DNA of 46,077 bases from JBBRMG01 sp038230955 (lineage in GTDB: Bacteria; Patescibacteriota; Doudnabacteria; UBA920), in NCBI GenBank assembly GCA_038230955.1, contig JBBRMG010000007.1, forward strand, positions 1-46,077. Direction: 5' to 3'. Below the pieces are notes generated by a model. The model ran no database searches, was not told the DNA's origin, and was given only the letters and a program-made list of their open reading frames with translations. Below, piece after piece: positions 23,830-32,954 of the stretch (position 1 is the first letter of the stretch; each line of letters starts with the position of its first letter). Made by a program: the position numbers and the translations under genes.

Positions 23830-26754
23830 TTATGAGCAGGTTCTGCCTTTTTGTTGCGCAATCTTGAGGAGGTCTGCGCTGTTCACTTGGGATCTGTCTG
23901 GAATTACTGGAACTGGCACCACATTCCACGGTGTGTCCCCTAAGGCTCCAAAGTGGTTGGAAGCAATATTCAAATCAACATCATCTACTAAACCGTCGCC
24001 TGTCATATCGTAACAGCTGTCAGCAAGCACCCAATTGACCTGTGCCAACGCTCCGCCTACGCTGTCATAATATTCAACTACTACATTATGAACTCCGGCA
24101 GTCGGTCTAACAAAACTATTGTAAGTAGTGGCTCCTTGATCCCGCCAAGATTCAACTCTTTGCAGATTTCGATCAACAAAGTTAACCGCGCTTCCATCGA
24201 TAAAAACTCGAACCCCATCGTCCGCAGTAGCATTCAGCCGATATTTACCACCGTTAAAATCAAATTGGCCTTTCCAGCGAACCGAAAAATTGTCAGCATT
24301 CACTCCAGTGGCTGGACTTGCCGGCCAATTGAAGTTTATTTTTGGCAATGCGTCTGACGTCGCCACCACATTACCGCTTAAATCCCGAGAATTGTAATAG
24401 TCCGCATGCCAAACACCCGTTTGCGGCTGAACAATTCCCAAAGTCGCAGTATAAGTTGGACTACCAGCAGCAGGATTTATCGTGTGTTGAATGGCTCCTC
24501 CGTCTGACCAGCCTCCAAAATTGTAATTCGAACCATTCACAACTTGCGGAGAGTCAACAGAAATTACGTGTGGATAATTAACAACACTCACCCATTGGTG
24601 TGGTGCACTCTGAGCGTCCCCCAAATTGACATCGGTATTAAACCTTACAATTGCCCCAGCAGGGTTAGCCCCAAGTGTTACCGTCGTCTTAAGAGGCAAT
24701 ACGTCGCGTATAGTCTCTGTCGTTAGACTAGTTGCTGGATCTGTCACAAAAAGATGAATTCTATAAAAAATTTGGTCGGACACTTCCCGACTTGTGACAG
24801 CATAATTGGCAACAATCGATCCACTTTTTGCCCCCGTTACACTTGGTGCAACGTTCGGGTGACCATGCGTCATGTGCCTTAGCTCAAAATCCCATCGAAA
24901 TGCAGAAGCAGGCAAGTCAACCCCTTTAGAGTCTTTACCAGCTCCCGAATAACTAATTGTATCGCCGCTTTTAAATGTTGCTCCTCCTGGCGGTGTGACA
25001 ATTGTTGCAGTTGGCGGATTAACAACCGCTGCTGCACAATTTTGAACCGGACCTATGTAAGAATCTTGAGGGGCAAATAACGAATCGGTAGATAAAATCC
25101 ACCTATCGAGTTTTGCATTTTGCTCTCGGCCCCAAAGCTTAACTTTATGGTTTCCGGCAGATAAATTAACAGCAATATTTACCGGAGTCGTATCTCCGTT
25201 TGTGTAGTTGATCCAATGCCAGGCTCCGAAAAAGTTATCATTGCCAAATTTATCTATGGGCGCGTTGTCATCAAAACCCACCCAAAATGAATTGCTCCCA
25301 GTGTCCGGGTAGTTTACCTTTGCCCAAAAATTGTACTTACTAGCAACTGGTACATTAAATGTATATTCCGCGTAACCCGTATTTGTCGGTGGTGTTGTTG
25401 TACCAGTTACACTTGCAGCATTTAGATAAATGTAGGTGGATTGCCCATCTTTAACAAGTGGCGCAGTAAGCGGATTTGCGCTCTCACCTTCGCACCAAAT
25501 ATTGGTAGAAGTTGGGTCCGGGGTCGGGTGTCCGGTTTGGTTATACAATATTTTATATACTTGCCCGACTGCACCACTGTTGCTAATTCTTGCTAAATAA
25601 TAAAGCGCGCCATCAGGCCCAACCTTAACGTCCACCGGGCTGCCGATCAAACTGGTCAAAGTTTTGACACCAGAGCCATCGTTATTCATACTTTTGATGG
25701 TTCCCCCACAATAATCCGCAAATAAATACTGACCCACGTAGCTTGACGGAAATTGCACAACACTCGGTTGATAAAAGGTTCCACCCGTAATGGCACAATT
25801 ACTGCTTGAATGATCATACGCATGAATTGGGTTAATTGTGTTCGAGTTTGAACAATTTCCTTCGCATCCCCAACCCCAACCGTAATTTCCTCCTGCTTGC
25901 AATTTGTCTATTTCCTCCCAAGTAGATTCCCCCACATCGTTTACAAAAACATCTCCATTGACACGATTCACATCGAAAGTGAAGGGATTTCGAAATCCCA
26001 AGGCATAAATTGCCCGGTTTAGGCCTGTTGGCGATTTTGTGCCTCCCGAGGTAACAAAAGATGACGGATTGTCAGCTGGAATAGATCCATCAGAGTTTAT
26101 TCTTAGTATTTTGCCCAACCTATTAGTAACACTTTGGGCATTCGCGCTATTGTGGTTTTCTCCTACTCCCACATAGAGCTTTCCATCTCGACCGAAGTGG
26201 ACACCTCCACCGTTATGGTTACACTCGCTGGAAAGACCATCCAAGTCCAAAATATTAACGCTGGTTGAAGTATCTGCCACGTCACCATTTGCCACAGAAG
26301 CAGCAACTCTCGTTATCTGATTGTGAACGCTAGGTGCGTTTACAGTATGATAAATATAAACAAAACGATTAGAGGCAAAATTAGGGTCAAATGTTATACC
26401 CAATACTCCACGCTCCAAACAAGAATTTACATCTGTAAAATGCAAAAATGGTGTTGAAAGAAGGGCACCATTCTTAATAATCCTCACATTACCGTTTTGC
26501 TCCAGCACAAACAACCTTCCATCGGGTGCAAACTCCATAGCAGTTGCCTGAGTCAAACTACCCGCAATTAGCTGCTCGCTAAAACCCGTGAGGGGGCTAG
26601 ATGCCCTACTCTGAGTCTTACTTCCACCGACCACGGCAATAATCGCCAACGAAGGCAAAATCAAACCGCACATAAAAATGACAAGAAAAAGCATCTGAAA
26701 TGAGGATTTCTGAGGATCGGTCGGGTTTTTAAACAGTTCTAATATTTTATTCAC
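23830..26754 (-). CDS. PQQ-type sugar dehydrogenase with CBM-like, PA14 and dockerin modules
   Basis: 974 residues. Signal anchor (about 20-45). A six-bladed propeller of the soluble aldose sugar dehydrogenase type (about 55-410, PF07995): PDGRLFVLEQNGNVRII, RGVLGITFDPNF, HNGGGVHFGRDGKLYVGVGEN, LGFRNPFTFD, DVGESTWEEID and NYGWGWGCEGN are family blocks. Next come a carbohydrate-binding-like beta sandwich (about 415-560: FNVPVASKYNFWAKV, SAGNHKVKLWGREQ), a PKD-like domain, another beta domain, a PA14 domain (about 765-905) and a dockerin (DMTGDGLVDDVDLN; RSQVNSADLLKIAQ). Bound PQQ oxidises sugars in the family; whether this protein binds PQQ is unknown. GTG start. It shares its leader with 29434 and 31552. 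Confidence 0.9.
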   Translation of the reverse strand: MNKILELFKNPTDPQKSSFQMLFLVIFMCGLILPSLAIIAVVGGSKTQSRASSPLTGFSEQLIAGSLTQATAMEFAPDGRLFVLEQNGNVRIIKNGALLSTPFLHFTDVNSCLERGVLGITFDPNFASNRFVYIYHTVNAPSVHNQITRVAASVANGDVADTSTSVNILDLDGLSSECNHNGGGVHFGRDGKLYVGVGENHNSANAQSVTNRLGKILRINSDGSIPADNPSSFVTSGGTKSPTGLNRAIYALGFRNPFTFDVNRVNGDVFVNDVGESTWEEIDKLQAGGNYGWGWGCEGNCSNSNTINPIHAYDHSSSNCAITGGTFYQPSVVQFPSSYVGQYLFADYCGGTIKSMNNDGSGVKTLTSLIGSPVDVKVGPDGALYYLARISNSGAVGQVYKILYNQTGHPTPDPTSTNIWCEGESANPLTAPLVKDGQSTYIYLNAASVTGTTTPPTNTGYAEYTFNVPVASKYNFWAKVNYPDTGSNSFWVGFDDNAPIDKFGNDNFFGAWHWINYTNGDTTPVNIAVNLSAGNHKVKLWGREQNAKLDRWILSTDSLFAPQDSYIGPVQNCAAAVVNPPTATIVTPPGGATFKSGDTISYSGAGKDSKGVDLPASAFRWDFELRHMTHGHPNVAPSVTGAKSGSIVANYAVTSREVSDQIFYRIHLFVTDPATSLTTETIRDVLPLKTTVTLGANPAGAIVRFNTDVNLGDAQSAPHQWVSVVNYPHVISVDSPQVVNGSNYNFGGWSDGGAIQHTINPAAGSPTYTATLGIVQPQTGVWHADYYNSRDLSGNVVATSDALPKINFNWPASPATGVNADNFSVRWKGQFDFNGGKYRLNATADDGVRVFIDGSAVNFVDRNLQRVESWRDQGATTYNSFVRPTAGVHNVVVEYYDSVGGALAQVNWVLADSCYDMTGDGLVDDVDLNIASNHFGALGDTPWNVVPVPVIPDRSQVNSADLLKIAQQKGRTCS

Positions 26755-26816
26755 AGTCAGTAAGTAACTTTTTAACTTCCTACTTTAACTTTAGAAATTT
26801 AAAGTAAGCTTGTCAA
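26755..26816 (-). promoter_or_regulatory. Conserved promoter-leader, copy A
   Basis: TTGACAAG (-35 at 26811-26816), a 17-nt spacer and TAAAGT (26788-26793), then a leader with AGTTAAAAAGTTACTTACTG before the GTG at 26754. Copies B and C precede the next two genes. No Shine-Dalgarno. Confidence 0.6.
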
Positions 26817-26830
26817 ATAAGTTAATAAGA

Positions 26831-29434
26831 TTAAAAAGTCAATTGGGGCGTGCAGGCAATATATTGATCGATTAAAGGATCAAAATACCTCACCGTCAAT
26901 CTCCCAGTTATATAAGCTGGGACATTAATCCCAATATTTGGAGCAGTTAAGAGACTCAAATACCACCGATCTTGAGCGCCGTCATACAGACTAGTGGTTT
27001 CGTCACTTAAATCAGGTCGCCAATTAGTAATACCTATATTTAAATAATGCGTATTATCTATACTTACAACACAACTTGAGGGATTTGGGCCTGGAATTGG
27101 AGTTGTGTCGCTCAATACATTTATTTTCCTGTCACAAACCCAGTCTGAAAAACTATTGATCGCTGTATATTGTCCAACAGGAAATACAGGAATTTTTTCA
27201 TCACCATATAAAAAATATGTCTTATTGTTTGCGTCCATCAAATACGCGTCATTTTTGGTAAAAAATCCTCCAGGGAAAATTGCCCCAGGTATTAAATCAG
27301 GAATATTGCAAGTCCTTTGCGCGGGCACGCTTTCTGCAAGAATCGGATGGACTGAAGTATCCGTGCATTTTTTTCCAAACCTGGAAGCTATAATTTGGTA
27401 ATCCAATGAGTTAATTGTTCCATCAGCATTAACATCGTATCGAGCAACATAGTTTGGGCTGGTTTTAGGTCCATAGTGCTGACTAATTAAAAACAAGTCA
27501 GTCGAATTAATTGTTTTATCGTTATTCGCATCTGGAGGCCACGCGCCTTTGCCCTGTGCGGTCACACCACAAGCTACCTGCGGATCGGTTCCTATTGTAT
27601 TCTCTTGGGAATCTGTAAATCCATCTAGATCTGTGTCTGCAGAAACTACAAATCTATATTCTCCAATGTGATTTGCACTGACATCCGGATATAACGCCCC
27701 ATTTAGCTTGGAAATAATATTTAAATAATAAGATCCATCGGCAAGAGACACTGTGTACGAACTGTTTGTTGGTGTGAGGTCAAAACTTGCTATTTGCCCA
27801 CTGTAAGGATTCATACCTTCCACATCAATATTAACTCGATCTATATTGGCCAAATCAAAGTGAAATGTTACTTTGTTAGATTTTAAAACTTCGTTAGGCC
27901 TAGGAGAAATAACAGAAATTATAGGTTCACGACGAAGATCGTTATTAAAAGAGACCTGGGTGCTAGTAGTTGAATTACCAAAAGCAGGATTCGTTGAATA
28001 TGCAATTACGTAGAAGGAATTGTTACCAAAAGGGATACCGGATTTAGCAATATCAATGGTATAAGGCGCATTTGTAACACTACTCTTGAGGACACCATTT
28101 ACAAAAAATTCTACTCTGGTAATTGCTGCAGGATCGCTTGCATTTGCTGTTAAGGTGATTGTATTTGGGTCTTTGGACACGCCAGAAAGTCCACCAACAA
28201 CTGGCTTTGAGGGAAAATTATCAAAATCGCCTACAACATCCCACCAACTGCGCATTGGTATTCCAGCAACGCTTAAACCATTGTTTACACCAGGAATATT
28301 TTGCATCCACCAAATGTGTTCCTTTTGCTCAATAAATTCTGCATTCTGCACACTGGCACAAGCCGCAATCCAACTCACACAGCTAACATTTTCTCCCTGA
28401 CCACCTTCCGGCCGCCAATTTTGGCAATCAGACCAAACTTCAGTTGTTGAATTATAAATGTATTCATTATTGTGGTCGCCAATTCTTTCATTAGGTGGCC
28501 AGTGAACGAGCCCGCAATGCCCAAGTGTTGCGTCTGGCGTCGTAAATTTTTTCCAGAGATCTGGATCTGCATAAGTCATTACACGCTCAAGATGATGACC
28601 AAAACCATGCAGTGATGTTCCTCGATTGTAATTCAAATCAAAAACTGAGTATGTTTTTGCACATCGGGGCAAATCGTCAACCTGGTCAGAATTTGAAAGA
28701 TCTTGATAACCAGGTGTGCCGAATTGGCCGCCAGTTTTCGGAGCCATATTAGATTCAGCCGGCGCAACACCGTTGGTGTGCGTTGCATCATATGTGTGAT
28801 ACATCCAAATCCATACTTCTTTCACTCCCTTATTCTCGACATAATCGCAAATGTTGTTGATGCCAATTGTAGAATCTGTTCCGTTCAAAACTTTAAAATG
28901 GTCTGCAGTCGGAACAAACTGCGTTGATTTGGGAATCGGTTTCAAGAATTCCTTCTCGTCTAAAATCGAATATTGCAGCGCAGAAACTGCATTTGAGTCT
29001 TTATATCCATGATACTTTGTCGCTTCAGTGAGAGCACCAATCATCTGGTTTCGCAGATCGTCAACTCTTGCACGCATAGAATCTACTGTGGTTCCAGCAG
29101 GCACGGCAGACGTAGTTGCATCCAGAAGCTGAGCAGAACCCGAGGCTTGACTTGAATCAACTGGAAAATATCTTAGGGAAAGAACCTTCATTTGATATGG
29201 AACATAAGGCACTGCAGTTTGGGTCGTGGTTGCCGCCGATGCCTTTTTTCCTAAAGGATGAACAACTGTAAAAATCAGAATGTTTACAGAAACAACTAAA
29301 ACAATAAAGAGCAAACTTAACGTTACGTGTCTATTGTTGTGAAGGTCCACAGGTTCAAAAAGATGTTCGTGGCCAAGGGGTAAATTGCGAATACCGGGAA
29401 AACGAGCTGAAGCTTTATCTAAAATCTGGTTCAC
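26831..29434 (-). CDS. Paralog of the 753-residue exoprotein, longer C-terminus
   Basis: 867 residues. A cytoplasmic leader ending LGHEHLFEPVDLHNNRHVTL, a transmembrane helix (about 37-60), then the same unrecognised domain as in the gene at 16040 (about 75-430), with LHGFGHHLERVM and QKEHIWWMQNIPG conserved. A Big_7-like Ig domain (VEFFVNGVLKSSV, NAPYTIDIAKSG), a second Ig-like domain, a TSP3-like Ca segment (DTDLDGFTD, GTDPQVACG) and a dockerin (DANNDKTINSTDL, DVNADGTINSLDY) follow. The C-terminal 170 residues are specific to this copy and contain Cys and Trp-rich strands. GTG start at 29434, conserved leader B. Divergence from the paralog is confined mainly to the leader and C-terminus, so the shared domain is likely the functional part. 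Confidence 0.82.
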   Translation of the reverse strand: MNQILDKASARFPGIRNLPLGHEHLFEPVDLHNNRHVTLSLLFIVLVVSVNILIFTVVHPLGKKASAATTTQTAVPYVPYQMKVLSLRYFPVDSSQASGSAQLLDATTSAVPAGTTVDSMRARVDDLRNQMIGALTEATKYHGYKDSNAVSALQYSILDEKEFLKPIPKSTQFVPTADHFKVLNGTDSTIGINNICDYVENKGVKEVWIWMYHTYDATHTNGVAPAESNMAPKTGGQFGTPGYQDLSNSDQVDDLPRCAKTYSVFDLNYNRGTSLHGFGHHLERVMTYADPDLWKKFTTPDATLGHCGLVHWPPNERIGDHNNEYIYNSTTEVWSDCQNWRPEGGQGENVSCVSWIAACASVQNAEFIEQKEHIWWMQNIPGVNNGLSVAGIPMRSWWDVVGDFDNFPSKPVVGGLSGVSKDPNTITLTANASDPAAITRVEFFVNGVLKSSVTNAPYTIDIAKSGIPFGNNSFYVIAYSTNPAFGNSTTSTQVSFNNDLRREPIISVISPRPNEVLKSNKVTFHFDLANIDRVNIDVEGMNPYSGQIASFDLTPTNSSYTVSLADGSYYLNIISKLNGALYPDVSANHIGEYRFVVSADTDLDGFTDSQENTIGTDPQVACGVTAQGKGAWPPDANNDKTINSTDLFLISQHYGPKTSPNYVARYDVNADGTINSLDYQIIASRFGKKCTDTSVHPILAESVPAQRTCNIPDLIPGAIFPGGFFTKNDAYLMDANNKTYFLYGDEKIPVFPVGQYTAINSFSDWVCDRKINVLSDTTPIPGPNPSSCVVSIDNTHYLNIGITNWRPDLSDETTSLYDGAQDRWYLSLLTAPNIGINVPAYITGRLTVRYFDPLIDQYIACTPQLTF

Positions 29435-29499
29435 GGGGGCAGCAAGTAACTTTTTTACTCTCTAACTTAACTTTAGTCCGCTACCTCTGGCCTTGTCAA
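29435..29499 (-). promoter_or_regulatory. Conserved promoter-leader, copy B
   Basis: TTGACAAGG (-35 at 29494-29499), an 18-nt spacer and TAAAGT (29470-29475), then TAAGTTAGAG, AAAAAAGTTACTTGCTGCCC and the GTG at 29434. Nearly identical to copy C apart from the spacer. Confidence 0.7.
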
Positions 29500-29509
29500 A
29501 CTGACATGC

Positions 29510-31552
29510 TTACGGGCAGCGTTGTCCCATATGGATTGCTATTTGCTGGAGATCTGTAGAATTTACAATACCATTCTTATTAACGTCATATGGGCTATTT
29601 GCAGGCACAAGTCCAAAATGAGCGGCAGCTTGCTGTAAATCTGTGGAATTTACAACGCCATCATGATTAACATCATAGATGCAATTAATACTCGAGCTGG
29701 GCGTGACTGTCGGCGTAGGACTAGGAATCGGCGAAGCTAAGACGGGGTTTGGATTTACTATGTTTACCACATCCCGATCAACAGAAATTGCACCCTTTTT
29801 GTCTACAACTTCTAGTCTGATGGTATATTTACCGCTAGCCAGGGTAGATGTGTCTAAATTACCCAGGTTTCCGGAAACCGCAGACGTGCCTATAACAATA
29901 TCAGCAAAAGACGTAGACTCCGAACCAAGGCCAACAGAAATTTTATATGAGGCAAACCCAGCAGAAGCCGTGGCAATTCCGTCGATTTTATAATTACCTA
30001 CGACAAAACCTGCTCCGAAACCCGGGGAAGTAATCTTGGCAACAGGAGGAGCTTGAGCAGTTAGCAGTGCATTTCCAACATTGATTCGTCCATAACCAAA
30101 ATTTCTATCGAATTCACGACCGGCTATTTTGTCTGCTGAATTTCGAATATCAGCTATAACTTCATCTCGACTCCAACTGGGATTTTTCGCCCAAATAAGT
30201 GCGGCTTCCCCAGAAACAAACGGGGCCGAAAAAGAAGTACCCGAACCAAGGGCATAGCCACCCGCGCTGTAAATACCAACAATATCCACACCCGGAGCGG
30301 CAACATCAATCTGATCACCAAAAGCCGAAAAGCTGGCTTTATTGTCTGATTTATCGGTTGCTGAAACTGTTAAAATTTCTTTTTGCGCAGCTATTGTTTG
30401 TCCCATATCAGCATTATCATTCCCGGCAGCCATAACAACAATCATTCCATGGTTGACTTCGTAAGTAATTGCGTCAGCAATCAACTGACTAGGTCCCCCA
30501 TTCCAGCTATTGTTAGAAATCTTGGCACCGCGATTGGCAGCATAAACAAGCGCAGCAGCTAGCTTATCACCACTGCCTGCTCCATTTGAATCAAGTGCTT
30601 TGATAGCCATTATTTTACCTGTCCAGTCAACCCCTACAACACCTGCGGAATTGTTTCCTTTTGCCAAAATAACACCGCTTGTGAAGCTTCCGTGGCCAGT
30701 ATCATCAACTGGATCATTGTCATTGTTTACAAAATCCCAACCCCACGTATCATCAACATACCCATTGCCATCGTCATCCTTTCCGTTTCCAGCAATTTCT
30801 GCAGGATTTGTCCAAATATTGTCGTGAATATCTTCGTGATTTTTGTTAACTCCAGTATCGATAACGGCAACAACCGGACCACCACCCACAGTTTTATCCC
30901 AAGCTGGTTCAGGATTTATTCGCTTAAGGCCCCACATATCGGGGTACCCAGCGAATAAACCGCTAGAATTATAATAAGAATCATTAGGCGCAATTGAAGA
31001 TTGTACAACTAGGTTAGGTTCAGCATCAGCAATTTCAGCATCAGTTTTTAAATCATTTACAGCAGCTACGATAGGCACAGCATCTGTGCCTTCACTTTCA
31101 ACTTTTCCACCACGGACTCGAGCAGGGACCTTGCGTGGAGTTACATCCAAAGTCACTTTGTACCATTTGCCAATTTCAGAATCCGCTGAAGCTGAGGGCA
31201 CCACTTTTTCAAAGGATTTTATTCGGGAACCAGTAAATGCTCGCTTTGAAGCAATTGATTTGATTTTATTTGTGTCCCTGGTGGCAAACTTTACCATGAT
31301 TTCATTATTTGAAATCTTAATACCTTTTCCCGCAACAATCGTGGAAGCATTGGAAGCTTGAACAGCATCTTTAGTTTGAACTAAAAACGAAAAAACGAGC
31401 AAGTTTACAGAAACCGCTAGGCCTACAAAAAGAATGACCAGCGTGACATGCCTATTGTTGTGCAAATCCACTGGTTCAAAAAGATGTTCACGCCCAACAG
31501 GCAATCTTTTTATATCTGGGAATCGTGCGGAAGCTTTATCGATTATTCTCAC
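29510..31552 (-). CDS. Subtilisin-like (S8) serine protease with dockerin
   Basis: 680 residues. Cytoplasmic leader (VGREHLFEPVDLHNNRHVTL), a transmembrane helix (about 37-58), a propeptide-like region (70-190), and the S8 domain (about 200-500) with Asp232 in VIDTGVN, His287 in TGHGSFTSG, the oxyanion Asn378 in MAAGNDN and Ser440 in SGTSFSAPF. Then an Ig-like domain, a Pro/Thr linker and a C-terminal dockerin pair (DVNHDGVVNSTDL, DVNKNGIVNSTDL). The His block is GHGSFTSG, not the usual GHGTHVAG, but the catalytic His is present. Secreted or membrane-tethered protease (inference). GTG start, conserved leader C. Confidence 0.94.
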   Translation of the reverse strand: MRIIDKASARFPDIKRLPVGREHLFEPVDLHNNRHVTLVILFVGLAVSVNLLVFSFLVQTKDAVQASNASTIVAGKGIKISNNEIMVKFATRDTNKIKSIASKRAFTGSRIKSFEKVVPSASADSEIGKWYKVTLDVTPRKVPARVRGGKVESEGTDAVPIVAAVNDLKTDAEIADAEPNLVVQSSIAPNDSYYNSSGLFAGYPDMWGLKRINPEPAWDKTVGGGPVVAVIDTGVNKNHEDIHDNIWTNPAEIAGNGKDDDGNGYVDDTWGWDFVNNDNDPVDDTGHGSFTSGVILAKGNNSAGVVGVDWTGKIMAIKALDSNGAGSGDKLAAALVYAANRGAKISNNSWNGGPSQLIADAITYEVNHGMIVVMAAGNDNADMGQTIAAQKEILTVSATDKSDNKASFSAFGDQIDVAAPGVDIVGIYSAGGYALGSGTSFSAPFVSGEAALIWAKNPSWSRDEVIADIRNSADKIAGREFDRNFGYGRINVGNALLTAQAPPVAKITSPGFGAGFVVGNYKIDGIATASAGFASYKISVGLGSESTSFADIVIGTSAVSGNLGNLDTSTLASGKYTIRLEVVDKKGAISVDRDVVNIVNPNPVLASPIPSPTPTVTPSSSINCIYDVNHDGVVNSTDLQQAAAHFGLVPANSPYDVNKNGIVNSTDLQQIAIHMGQRCP

Positions 31553-31617
31553 TTGGGCAGCAAGTACCTTTTTTACACTCTAACTTAACTTTAATGAGAT
31601 TTGCTGAACCTTGTCAA
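31553..31617 (-). promoter_or_regulatory. Conserved promoter-leader, copy C
   Basis: TTGACAAGG (-35 at 31612-31617), an 18-nt spacer and TAAAGT (31588-31593), then TAAGTTAGAG, AAAAAAGGTACTTGCTGCCC and the GTG at 31552. The -35 begins 3 nt after the previous stop codon. Confidence 0.7.
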
Positions 31618-31620
31618 TTC

Positions 31621-32670
31621 TTATACACTACAGGACTGACCTTTATGTATCGATATCTGCTGCAAATCTGTTGAGTTGACATAGCCATTTCTATTAACAT
31701 CATAAGGGCTACTGCCAATAGGCAAAGCGGGTCCGAAGTGGGATGCAGCAGCATTCACATCTAGCTGGTCAACAATATTGTCACGATTTACATCAAAGTT
31801 ACAGGCTCCAGTTAATGATTTAATCATAAGTATTCCTGAACATGTAGTATTGCCAACTTTGAAGTATCCATTTGTAGCTGCAGGTGGATTAGGAGCGCTG
31901 GTGGGAAGAATGAATGGAACATTTGTGGGAATTGTCACTTGCACTGAACCCTCTGATGCCAGATTTCCAACGTTAAATGAAGTTGAAGTCAGTGGTCCAG
32001 CCCAAAGCACTATTGGGCCAGAGGTTCCGATTGCGTTTATTGTGACTTTCTCCCCAATGAAAACGGCACTAGGACTGAAGGTACAACTTGCATTAGGGTG
32101 TAGACCATCTGTAATCGTGATTTTCAGTGTGCTAGCTCCCCCATTTACATGACCAGTAACATCCTCAACTCGAATCCCGACCGTATAAACTCCAGCAGGA
32201 ATATTGGTAGGGCTAAGAGCTCTTGAGTATTGGGTAGAACCTGATGAAAGCGTTTTTGAATCCCAGTTTATTTCAAAATAATTATTAGCGTTTGAAGATT
32301 GCGAGAGGTCATATGTAATAAATCCACCAGTTGTTTGCTGGTTGCAAGGAGTGCCGCTGGAGCACCAGCTTGGGTCTCCCCAATTATTGCCAGGGGCAAG
32401 TGTCGGGTTCAAAAGATAATATCGTACATTGTCAATTTGTGCCCCACTTGAACCAATGACACCAGTGGCCGTAAATTTAAATGATCCGTTGTTTGGTCCA
32501 GTTGTCTTGTCAACATGTATGTCTCCAATTGGATTCGTAGGCAGCTGGCTTGCACTCGCTGGTTTCTTATAATTTCTTGTTATTGCAAAGGCTATTAATC
32601 CACTTACAATAAGTACCAAAATAATAGCAATTAGTGGAATAATTCCCCGTTTGTGTTTGAAAGCGCTCAC
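31621..32670 (-). CDS. Dockerin protein with Ig-like domains, no enzyme domain seen
   Basis: 349 residues. Basic N-terminus and transmembrane helix (about 8-30). An extracellular beta domain (about 45-190, with GVYTVGIRVEDVTGH typical of an Ig/PKD-like strand) and a second one (about 190-285) with paired Cys, then a dockerin pair (DVNRDNIVDQLDVN, DVNRNGYVNSTDL). The first loop has Asn where Gly is normal, so Ca binding may be weaker. No catalytic motif. GTG start with the promoter ending 6 nt before it, so a leaderless mRNA is likely. It could be a structural partner of the enzymes in this island. Confidence 0.78.
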   Translation of the reverse strand: MSAFKHKRGIIPLIAIILVLIVSGLIAFAITRNYKKPASASQLPTNPIGDIHVDKTTGPNNGSFKFTATGVIGSSGAQIDNVRYYLLNPTLAPGNNWGDPSWCSSGTPCNQQTTGGFITYDLSQSSNANNYFEINWDSKTLSSGSTQYSRALSPTNIPAGVYTVGIRVEDVTGHVNGGASTLKITITDGLHPNASCTFSPSAVFIGEKVTINAIGTSGPIVLWAGPLTSTSFNVGNLASEGSVQVTIPTNVPFILPTSAPNPPAATNGYFKVGNTTCSGILMIKSLTGACNFDVNRDNIVDQLDVNAAASHFGPALPIGSSPYDVNRNGYVNSTDLQQISIHKGQSCSV

Positions 32671-32676
32671 AATTCA

Positions 32677-32706
32677 AGTATGCATGGCAGCAATATTCCT
32701 TGTCAA
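32677..32706 (-). promoter_or_regulatory. Leaderless promoter of the 349-residue dockerin gene
   Basis: TTGACA (32701-32706), an 18-nt spacer and CATACT (32677-32682). The GTG at 32670 begins 6 nt after the -10, so transcription should begin at or next to the start codon. Confidence 0.6.
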
Positions 32707-32707
32707 C

Positions 32708-32863
32708 CTATTGAAAGAATCTGACTATAATGATTGCAATTAAAAAACTGGTTATAGGAATAGAAAACAAAGCAACGACAACCAAGTGCTTACGTTTTCG
32801 AATAGAAAATACTTGATATAAATCTGGTTCGCTGGCTAGTCGAAAACTGTTGTACTTATTCAC
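32708..32863 (-). CDS. 51-residue single-pass membrane protein
   Basis: Short frame found by translation: MNKYNSFRLASEPDLY, a basic stretch IRKRKHL, then a hydrophobic helix (VVVALFSIPITSFLIAIIIV) and RFFQ. The arrangement (tail, basic anchor, one helix) matches the N-terminal leaders of the larger exoproteins here. GTG start at 32863. It is a stand-alone membrane protein or the remnant of a leader; no family recognised. Its stop lies just before the promoter of the next gene. Confidence 0.5.
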   Translation of the reverse strand: MNKYNSFRLASEPDLYQVFSIRKRKHLVVVALFSIPITSFLIAIIIVRFFQ

Positions 32864-32954
32864 AATACTATTTAATAATAATACAAAATTTTAATCAATC
32901 TAAGATAAAACGAACTCTTTGGTTAGGAACTTAGTGTGTAAAAATCCGTGAGTG

